Source: Sphingomonadales bacterium
Lineage (GTDB): Bacteria; Pseudomonadota; Alphaproteobacteria; Sphingomonadales; Sphingomonadaceae
Assembly (NCBI GenBank): GCA_020200935.1
Contig: JAIVHR010000041.1
Coordinates: forward strand, 9,461-14,552
Length of the DNA: 5,092 nucleotides
Direction of reading: 5' to 3'
Made by a program: the position numbers and the translations under genes. Positions within the stretch are counted from its first letter, which is position 1, and every line of letters begins with the position of its first letter. Of the stretch, positions 1-4,559 are shown piece by piece. Below the pieces are notes generated by a model. It worked only from the letters and a program-made list of their open reading frames with translations. It had not been told where the DNA came from and ran no database searches.

Positions 1-1
1 A

Positions 2-475
2 GCCGAAGCAGCCGACGGTACCGAAACCGCAGAGTCAACGCAGCCCATCGTTCCTTGGGGAAAGCAAGATTGCGCGCCGCTGCCGGTCGATGATGAGCCG
101 CCTTCCGCGCCACTCGACAATGTGATGATGGTCCGCCTGAGCAAGGTGGTTCCGATTTCGGAGCGGATGCGTTCGCGGCTGGAATGCTCCACTCTGACCG
201 ATAGAAACAGTGCGACATCGCTCGCGCGCGCCGACCTGTGGCCGCCTGTCGCGCGGATCGACGAAGTGCTCCGCGCGACGATCGAAACGGGCGAAAGCGA
301 AAACTATTATTTTCGCGCGTTGATACCTTGCGAGGATGGACTAACCTTGTCTGCCTCAGTTCGCGTTCCCAAACGCAGCACGGTGACCGATGTGCTGTTC
401 GGCCAGCGTCAGGAAGGCATGGTCTGGATTTCGCAGACAATATTTGAGGTCGGCGATGCTTGTGCAATTCAATGA
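2..475 (+). CDS. unrecognised protein, 5' end outside the window
   Basis: The frame is open from the first complete codon at position 2 to a TGA at 473-475, so 157 C-terminal residues are visible and the true start lies to the left. A GTG at 122 is internal, because the reading frame continues upstream of it without a stop. The first 40 visible residues are rich in Ala, Glu and Pro and look like a linker. The remainder looks globular, with a patterned beta-type C-terminal half ending near VWISQTIFEVGDACAIQ. Four cysteines are spread along it (visible residues 24, 62, 110 and 154), which would suit disulfides in an exported protein, but no signal peptide can be seen because the N-terminus is missing. 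I do not recognise the family. It ends 11 bases before the lipoprotein gene, so the two are probably co-transcribed. Codon use is less GC-biased than in genes further right. Confidence 0.7.
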   Translation, partial: AEAADGTETAESTQPIVPWGKQDCAPLPVDDEPPSAPLDNVMMVRLSKVVPISERMRSRLECSTLTDRNSATSLARADLWPPVARIDEVLRATIETGESENYYFRALIPCEDGLTLSASVRVPKRSTVTDVLFGQRQEGMVWISQTIFEVGDACAIQ

Positions 476-481
476 AAGGGA
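475..481 (+). promoter_or_regulatory. ribosome binding site of the acidic lipoprotein
   Basis: AAAGGGA lies 5 bases before the ATG at 487. It favours that start over the in-frame ATGs at 460 and 472, which have no purine-rich sequence in front, and over ATG 493, which is 11 bases away. ATG 472 overlaps the stop of the upstream gene (ATGA), so translational coupling from there remains possible. Confidence 0.55.
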
Positions 482-486
482 AGTCG

Positions 487-738
487 ATGAATATGAACCG
501 ATTTTTAGCTATCGCCGGAACAATGGTGTTGATGACGGGATGCGCCGAAGCCGAGACCGAAGATGCCGCGGCAGACACGGACTCCGCAGTTGAGGATATG
601 GCTGCTGAAACGGATGCAGCGGTCGACGATATGATTGCTGACGAGCAGGGGCCCGTGGCAGAAGCCCGAGATGATCCCGGCGAGTGGCCCGAAGATGAAG
701 CCGCTGACGAGGAAGCAGAGGTAGACGCAGAGATGTAG
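487..738 (+). CDS. small acidic predicted lipoprotein
   Basis: This is an 83-residue protein of unknown function. Residues 1-18 form a lipoprotein-type signal peptide: a short N-terminus with Arg5, then a hydrophobic stretch (FLAIAGTMVLM). It ends in MTGC, a slightly loose lipobox, with Cys19 as the predicted lipidated residue. The mature part is extremely acidic: 27 of 65 residues are Asp or Glu, against one Arg and no Lys. It is Ala-rich, with an imperfect 11-residue duplication at residues 28-38 and 39-49 (AADTDSAVEDM and AAETDAAVDDM), followed by a DPGEWPEDE stretch and an acidic tail. It probably sits in the outer membrane or on the periplasmic face of a membrane, largely disordered or helical. 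Cation binding or a spacer role is conceivable but not shown. It lies 11 bases after the preceding gene and is probably in one transcript with it. Confidence 0.7.
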   Translation: MNMNRFLAIAGTMVLMTGCAEAETEDAAADTDSAVEDMAAETDAAVDDMIADEQGPVAEARDDPGEWPEDEAADEEAEVDAEM

Positions 739-840
739 TCCTTTGCAATACTTCTCCATTGGACCCGTCGGACATCAGGGTCTGTTCGTTTGGACAACGC
801 GTTCTTAAGTGTCGACTCAAAGTCGGAGCACGAGCCTAGT

Positions 841-846
841 TACAAT
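841..846 (+). promoter_or_regulatory. possible -10 box upstream of the MoaB/CinA-like gene
   Basis: TACAAT is a good match to a sigma-70 -10 hexamer in the 171-base gap before the gene starting at 910. No convincing -35 hexamer is seen 16-18 bases upstream (CAAAGT sits at the 17-base spacing), so this is a weak candidate. The rest of the gap from 739 to 909 shows no gene I would defend. Confidence 0.2.
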
Positions 847-909
847 CTCGACCGCGCCGCAACGGGGCGGGATTTTGCGGTGTCCGGTGATTGCGGCTAT
901 GCGATCGCG

Positions 910-1668
910 ATGACAGCAGACCGCATCTGGACCGCCGGCATGCTGGTGATCGGCGACGAGATCCTGTCGGGCCGGACGCAGGACCGGAATGTGGCGACCC
1001 TCGCCAAATGGCTCAATGTTCAGGGAATCCGACTTGCCGAGGTGCGGATCGTCGCCGACGATGTCGATCGCATCGCCGCCGCGCTCAACGCGCTGAGACA
1101 GGCGAATGACTATGTCTTCACCACCGGCGGCATCGGTCCGACCCACGACGACATCACGGTCGATGCGGTGGCGAAGGCGCTCGGCGTCGAGGTCGTCGTC
1201 CACCCCAAGGCGCGGGCGATGCTCGAAGGGTATTACGCCAAGCGCGGCGGGCTGAGTGAGGCGCGGCTGCGCATGGCGCGGGTGCCCGAGGGCGGCGAGC
1301 TGATCGAGAACCGGATGTCGGGCGCGCCGGGCATCCGCTGCGGCAACATCTTCATCATGGCCGGCATCCCGCATATCGCCGCGCAGATGATGGACGCGCT
1401 GACTGGCGAGCTCGAAGGCGGCGCGCCGGTGCTCTCCAAGACGCTCGGCTGCTGGACTCCCGAGAGCGAAGTCGCGGAGACGCTGGGAGCGGTCGAAAAA
1501 GCGCATCCGGCCTGCCAGATCGGCAGCTATCCCTTTTTCCGCGAAGGCAAGGTCGGCGCCAATTTCGTCGTCCGCTCAACCGACGAGGCGGCGCTCGATG
1601 CATGTCTGGCCGAATTGCGCGAGAAGCTGTCCGCCGCCGGGCATGAACCGGTGGCGGAGGGGATCTAG
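910..1668 (+). CDS. molybdopterin-binding (MoaB/Mog-fold, CinA N-terminal type) protein
   Basis: This 252-residue protein belongs to the MoCF-biosynthesis family (PF00994), in the branch formed by the N-terminal domain of CinA. GDEILSGRTQDRN at residues 15-27 is the family's N-terminal signature, and TTGGIGPTHDDIT at 71-83 is the molybdopterin-binding loop. SGAPGI and IMAGIPH near 138-157 match the later conserved loops. The C-terminal amidohydrolase domain of full-length CinA (PF02464) is absent, as in many alphaproteobacteria, where it is a separate gene. The role is cytosolic. MoaB/Mog relatives adenylylate molybdopterin, whereas CinA relatives act in nucleotide (pyridine or ADP-ribose) turnover; which applies here cannot be read from the sequence. 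I chose ATG 910 because the conserved region begins just after it. The frame stays open upstream to TTG 790, and GTG 880 with a G-rich stretch before it is an alternative. No clear Shine-Dalgarno sequence precedes 910. No cofactor-synthesis genes are nearby. Confidence 0.9.
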   Translation: MTADRIWTAGMLVIGDEILSGRTQDRNVATLAKWLNVQGIRLAEVRIVADDVDRIAAALNALRQANDYVFTTGGIGPTHDDITVDAVAKALGVEVVVHPKARAMLEGYYAKRGGLSEARLRMARVPEGGELIENRMSGAPGIRCGNIFIMAGIPHIAAQMMDALTGELEGGAPVLSKTLGCWTPESEVAETLGAVEKAHPACQIGSYPFFREGKVGANFVVRSTDEAALDACLAELREKLSAAGHEPVAEGI

Positions 1669-1697
1669 CGCGGGATCGCGCTCAAAATCCGTCAGCC

Positions 1698-1752
1698 CTG
1701 AGCCTGTCGAAGGGCGTCTCTCAGCCGGAGAAACGGGCTTCGACAGGCTCAG
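1698..1752. repeat. sphingomonad-type palindromic (REP-like) element
   Basis: The 15-base core CTGAGCCTGTCGAAG at 1698-1712 recurs as an exact reverse complement at 1738-1752, giving a perfect 15-bp stem around a 25-base loop. The hexamer AGCCCT lies at 1694-1699 and again at 1751-1756 in the same orientation, so flanking bases are partly shared but do not extend the stem. The element lies between the 3' ends of convergent genes. From memory, this motif is widespread in sphingomonad intergenic regions. It may act as a transcription barrier or mRNA 3' end stabiliser for the gene ending at 1668. Confidence 0.75.
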
Positions 1753-1762
1753 CCCTAACGGT

Positions 1763-1789
1763 GTGAGGGAGGCGGGATTCCTCCCTCGC
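1763..1789 (-). terminator. GC-rich hairpin after the 97-residue protein gene
   Basis: GAGGGAGG at 1765-1772 pairs perfectly with CCTCCCTC at 1780-1787 around a 7-base loop. One G-T and one G-C pair extend it to 1763 and 1789. It lies 17 bases beyond the TAA of the minus-strand gene ending at 1806. There is no T tract on either strand, so it may be a hairpin terminator of the weak or Rho-assisted type, or an mRNA 3' end stabiliser. Together with the adjacent palindrome it separates the convergent genes. Confidence 0.45.
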
Positions 1790-1805
1790 CCTTGGGGATT
1801 CGTGC

Positions 1806-2099
1806 TTACTCGCCCTTGTCGGCGTCCCCGCCCGCGGCCGTCTCGGCGGCGTCGGCCTCGGCGGCCTGCTTCCTCAGATCCTCGGCGAAGCCTTTATAGC
1901 CCTCGGCGGTCTTGTCGTTGCCGGCGCGTTCGAAGATTTCGCACATCTCCTCATGGATCTGGGCGAGATATTCGAGCGCCCGCGGAGAAAAGGCGTTGGC
2001 GCCGGCCAGCGCGCGCACCGCGAGCCCCGACATTTCGGCGCCGAAGATCGCGAGCTTGCCGAAATCGTCATGCTCTTGCTGGTCGGGTTGGGAAGCCAT
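1806..2099 (-). CDS. hypothetical 97-residue helical protein
   Basis: I do not recognise this family. The start is MASQPDQQEHDDF, supported by AGGAGA 5 bases upstream of the ATG; the frame stays open further upstream but without a better start. No signal peptide or membrane segment is seen, so it is probably cytosolic. Residues 12-80 read as amphipathic helices with conserved-looking blocks: DFGKLAIFGAEMSGLAVRAL (12-31), then SPRALEYLAQIHEEMCEIFERAG (38-60), then a Lys/Glu-containing helix to about 80. A low-complexity Ala/Asp/Glu/Gly tail follows (80-97). A small helix-bundle or adaptor protein would fit, but no function is assigned. It lies 72 bases downstream of the tRNA-Gly on the same strand, so co-transcription with the tRNA or its own promoter in that gap are both possible. 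A GC-rich hairpin follows the stop. Confidence 0.8.
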   Translation of the reverse strand: MASQPDQQEHDDFGKLAIFGAEMSGLAVRALAGANAFSPRALEYLAQIHEEMCEIFERAGNDKTAEGYKGFAEDLRKQAAEADAAETAAGGDADKGE

Positions 2100-2104
2100 G
2101 GATA

Positions 2105-2110
2105 TCTCCT
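2105..2110 (-). promoter_or_regulatory. ribosome binding site of the 97-residue protein
   Basis: On the minus strand AGGAGA stands 5 bases before the ATG at 2099. This near-consensus Shine-Dalgarno sequence fixes the start and excludes the longer open frame that reaches 2156. Confidence 0.8.
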
Positions 2111-2171
2111 GAGGATTGATCGGCCCCTCACATGGGGGTCTGCGCGCCGAGCGCAAGAAGGCGGCCTGTCA

Positions 2172-2245
2172 TGGAGCGGGTGAAGGGAATCGAACCCTCG
2201 TCTTAAGCTTGGGAAGCTCCTGCTCTGCCATTGAGCTACACCCGC
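2172..2245 (-). tRNA. tRNA-Gly, anticodon CCC
   Basis: Read on the minus strand, this folds as a full tRNA with an encoded CCA end. The acceptor GCGGGTG pairs with CACCCGC, with discriminator T and then CCA at 2174-2172. The D stem is GCTC/GAGC around a 7-base loop. The anticodon loop TTCCCAA gives anticodon CCC (2213-2211), which reads GGG. The variable loop is 4 bases (AGAC). The T arm is GAGGG/CCCTT with loop TTCGATT, and one of its five pairs is G-U. The anticodon stem GGAGC/GCTTA is unusually weak: three Watson-Crick pairs, one G-U pair and a G-A opposition at positions 27-43. The gene is divergent from the DUF1499 gene, and the 95-base gap between them has no clear tRNA promoter (a TGGACA at 2285-2280 is the best -35 candidate, with no good -10). 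Confidence 0.95.
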
Positions 2246-2340
2246 TCGGGCGGCGTTTCTTGGCAAAGGCCGCCGCGATTGTCCATGCTTTGCGGCCGGA
2301 CGCCGCCGGTGCTAGATCGGGGGCCGAAGGGGGCAGGGCG

Positions 2341-3138
2341 ATGAATGAGGCAACCCGGGCGGCGGCGCCCGCATGGCAGCGCTGGCTGGTCTACGCCGCG
2401 GCGATCGTCGGCATCGGCGCGCCGCTCGTCGCGCTGGCGATGGGGCTGATGACCGGCGCCGGCTGGATCGACTGGCGGATCGGGCTCGGCGCGCTCAAGC
2501 CGTTGAGCCAGGCGGCGATGGTCGCCATGGTCGTCGCGCTGGTCGCGATGCTGCTGCTGGCGCTGCGGCGGCGCTGGCGAGCGCTGATCCTGCCGCTCGT
2601 CACGGTGGTCGTCGCGGCGATCTTCGTCGGCATCGTCGCCTATAATTTCGGCAAGACCGAATTCGTGCCCTTCATCCACGACGTCACCACCGATATCGTC
2701 AATCCGCCGCAATTCGAGACGCTGAGCCTGCGCGAGGACAATCTCGAAACCGTGCCGGTGCCCAAGGATCCCGATCTCGAGCCGCTCGACAATGTCGGCC
2801 GCTGGCGGCTGCTCCATTTGCGCTATTATGGCGACATCCGGCCGATCGCCGTCCCGGCGAATGTGCCGGCGACGGTCGAGGCGGCGCGCGAGCTGGTCGA
2901 GGAGCGCGGCTGGGAGCTCGCCGCCGCCGAGCCCGCGACCGGCCGCGTCGAGGCGACGGCGACGGTGTCGATCTATCGCTTCAAGGACGATATCGTGTTG
3001 CGCATCACGCCCAACCCCAACGGGCCGGGCAGCATCGTCCATATGCGCTCGGTGAGCCGGGTGGGAGTCAGCGATTTGGGCGTGAATGCCGCGCGGGTAC
3101 GCGATTTCCTCGCGGATCTGGAGCAGCGGCTGGGGTAG
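2341..3138 (+). CDS. DUF1499 domain membrane protein
   Basis: This is a 265-residue inner-membrane protein. Three hydrophobic segments are predicted, at about 16-37, 58-75 and 81-101, with the RRRWR loop (76-80) between segments 2 and 3 probably cytoplasmic. The rest is a soluble domain from about 105 to 260. It opens with KTEFVPFIHDVTTDIVNPPQF (105-125), the hallmark of DUF1499 (PF07386), and continues through IYRFKDDIVLRI to the end. The function of DUF1499 is unknown; the fusion of three N-terminal helices to this domain is a common arrangement in alphaproteobacteria. ATG 2341 is preceded by GAAGGGGG at a 7-base spacing, and the hydrophobic region begins soon after, so this start is preferred over the frame's extension to 2116, which would run through the tRNA. 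It is a single-gene unit, divergent from the tRNA and convergent with the threonine synthase-like gene, ending 4 bases before a palindromic element. Confidence 0.9.
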   Translation: MNEATRAAAPAWQRWLVYAAAIVGIGAPLVALAMGLMTGAGWIDWRIGLGALKPLSQAAMVAMVVALVAMLLLALRRRWRALILPLVTVVVAAIFVGIVAYNFGKTEFVPFIHDVTTDIVNPPQFETLSLREDNLETVPVPKDPDLEPLDNVGRWRLLHLRYYGDIRPIAVPANVPATVEAARELVEERGWELAAAEPATGRVEATATVSIYRFKDDIVLRITPNPNGPGSIVHMRSVSRVGVSDLGVNAARVRDFLADLEQRLG

Positions 3139-3142
3139 CGTG

Positions 3143-3220
3143 GTGCTCCTGCGAAGGCAGGAGCCCAGGGCCGCACCCGACATCGCCTGCGGCCCTGGAT
3201 TCCCGCCTTCGCAGGAATAC
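3143..3220. repeat. twin-hairpin palindromic (REP/BIME-like) element
   Basis: A 33-base arm at 3143-3175 matches the reverse complement of 3188-3220 at 28 of 33 positions, with a 12-base centre. Each arm also contains its own hairpin with a 4-base loop: 3145-3164 (8 bp, loop GAAG) and 3199-3218 (7 of 8 bp, loop CTTC). Both are joined by a near-central stem, CAGGGCCGCA with TGCGGCCCTG (3166-3175/3188-3197). It fills the gap between convergent genes and its last base is the last base of the minus-strand stop codon. It probably ends or protects both transcripts. Confidence 0.85.
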
Positions 3221-4461
3221 TAGACCGCCCCGATCGCCTGCCAATCCACCGGCTGCGCCAGATCGAGCGCCCGTTCCTCGCTCGGCATCGGATATTTGAG
3301 GCCGTTGCCGCAATTGAACAGCACCGCGCGCTCGTCGCGGCCGACGGTGCCGTCCTCGAGCGCCTGGAAATAGGCCGCCACCGTCGCCGCGCCTTCGGGG
3401 CAGATCAGCAGCCCGTCCTCGCGCCCGATCCGCTCGCGCGCGTCGAGGATCGCTTCGTCCGAGACCGCCACCGCATAGCCGCCCGATTCGCGCAGCGCGC
3501 GCAGGATCAGGAAATCGCCGATCGCCACCGGAACGCGAATGCCCGCGGCGACGGTATGCGCATCCTGCCAGAGTTCGGCATGCTCCTCGCCGGCTTCGAA
3601 AGCCTTGACGATCGGCGCGCACCCGTCGGCCTGTACCGCGACCATCCGCGGCCGCTTCGATCCGATCAGCCCGATCGCCTCCAATTCGTCGAACGCCTTC
3701 CACATGCCGATCAGCCCGGTGCCGCCGCCGGTCGGGTAGAAGATCACCTCGGGCAGCTCCCAGCCCAATTGCTCGGCGAGCTCGAAGCCCATCGTCTTCT
3801 TGCCCTCGATTCTGTAGGGTTCCTTCAAGGTCGAGAGGTTGAACCAGCCCATCGGTTCCTCGCCCTCGGTGACGATCCTGCCGCAATCGTTGATCAGCCC
3901 GTTGACCTTCCAGACATGCGCGCCCTGCAATTCGGTCTCGCGGATGTTGATTGCGGGCGTGTCGGCCGGACAGAAGACATAGCTCTCGATCCCCGCCCGG
4001 CTGGCATAGGCGGCCATCGCGGCGCCCGCATTGCCATTGGTCGGGATCGCGACGCGGGTGACGCCGAGCTCCTTCGCCATGGCGATCGCCAGCGCGAGGC
4101 CGCGCGCCTTGAAGCTCCCGGTCGGCAGCCGCCCTTCGTCCTTGACGATGGCATGGCCGTCGGTGCTGTGGCGCAAGCGAATGAGCGGGGTCATCTCCTC
4201 GCCGAGCGCGGCGATATTGGCGGCATCGCGGACCGGCAGCAATTCGCGATAGCGCCAGAAATTGGGCGCGCGGCCGGCCAGCGTCTCCTTAGTCAGCGCC
4301 CCCCGCACGCCATCGAGATCGTAACGCACGAGAATCGGCGCTCCGGCGGGCGAGAGATTGTGGAGCCTGCCCGCTTCGAGCCGCTCGCCGGTCTTCGAAC
4401 ATTCGAGATGGCTAACGAAATTGGGGAGGTCGGCAGTGGCGGCGTCGATGAGGTCGGTCAT
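3220..4461 (-). CDS. threonine synthase-like PLP-dependent enzyme
   Basis: This 413-residue protein is a fold-type II PLP enzyme closest to threonine synthase (O-phosphohomoserine to threonine, EC 4.2.3.1), of the shorter archaeal/plant-like class. It has the PLP-binding lysine in PTGSFKARG (Lys118), the PTNGNAG substrate/cofactor loop (140-146), the phosphate-gripping GGGTG (245-249), PEGAAT (355-360) and the C-terminal FNCGNGLKY (382-390). The N-terminus (15-50, FVSHLECSKTGE to LVRYDL) matches the zinc-ribbon-like region of these enzymes but keeps only Cys21 of the usual four cysteines. Cys384 stands where a Ser or Thr usually contacts the pyridine nitrogen. A related reaction, such as that of cysteate synthase or another beta/gamma-replacement enzyme, cannot be excluded; no hom or thrB gene is visible nearby. 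ATG 4461 starts just before the conserved N-terminus, with only a weak AAGG 9 bases upstream. An intrinsic terminator lies 43 bases upstream. Confidence 0.88.
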   Translation of the reverse strand: MTDLIDAATADLPNFVSHLECSKTGERLEAGRLHNLSPAGAPILVRYDLDGVRGALTKETLAGRAPNFWRYRELLPVRDAANIAALGEEMTPLIRLRHSTDGHAIVKDEGRLPTGSFKARGLALAIAMAKELGVTRVAIPTNGNAGAAMAAYASRAGIESYVFCPADTPAINIRETELQGAHVWKVNGLINDCGRIVTEGEEPMGWFNLSTLKEPYRIEGKKTMGFELAEQLGWELPEVIFYPTGGGTGLIGMWKAFDELEAIGLIGSKRPRMVAVQADGCAPIVKAFEAGEEHAELWQDAHTVAAGIRVPVAIGDFLILRALRESGGYAVAVSDEAILDARERIGREDGLLICPEGAATVAAYFQALEDGTVGRDERAVLFNCGNGLKYPMPSEERALDLAQPVDWQAIGAV

Positions 4462-4504
4462 GGCGCGGCCTTACCACCCTTCGCGGGAAATGACGTAATG
4501 ATAC

Positions 4505-4534
4505 AAAAAAAGGGCGGCCCCGCGGGACCGCCCT
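4505..4534 (-). terminator. intrinsic terminator of rpsI
   Basis: On the minus strand a 9-bp stem (GGGCGGTCC with GGGCCGCCC, one U-G pair, loop CGCG; 4533-4512) is followed at once by seven T residues (4511-4505). This is a textbook Rho-independent terminator, 25 bases beyond the rpsI stop codon and 43 bases before the start of the next gene. Confidence 0.93.
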
Positions 4535-4559
4535 CTTCGTATCGGCTGTGCGGAAAACC

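Noticed and set aside
790..909. TTG-initiated N-terminal extension of the MoaB/CinA-like protein
   Set aside because: The extra 40 residues precede the family's normal N-terminus, look like translated intergenic DNA and have no ribosome binding site; GTG 880 is the only alternative kept in mind.
817..1506. Minus-strand frame of 229 codons opposite the MoaB/CinA-like gene
   Set aside because: Arg/His/Asp-rich shadow without motifs or a ribosome binding site.
1598..2119. Plus-strand frame of 173 codons running from the MoaB/CinA-like gene through the palindrome
   Set aside because: Arg/Pro-rich translation, crosses the REP-like element and the terminator hairpin, and is antisense to the well-supported 97-residue gene.
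2124..2138. CCCC/GGGG mini-hairpin between the tRNA and the 97-residue gene
   Set aside because: Only four to five pairs and no T tract; not enough to call a terminator for the tRNA.
2249..2307. Nested inverted repeats GGCGGCGT/ACGCCGCC and GGCCGC/GCGGCC in the tRNA-DUF1499 gap
   Set aside because: Short, GC-only arms with an unbalanced internal loop; such matches are expected by chance in DNA this GC-rich.
2236..3183. Open minus-strand frame of 315 codons opposite the DUF1499 gene
   Set aside because: It overlaps the tRNA end and the palindrome, its translation is dominated by Arg/Asp/His low complexity, and the opposite strand has a recognised domain with a ribosome binding site; it is a high-GC shadow.
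4490..4500. ATGACGTAAT near-palindrome upstream of the threonine synthase-like gene as an operator
   Set aside because: Imperfect at two of ten positions, single copy, and no regulator or known binding motif to support it.
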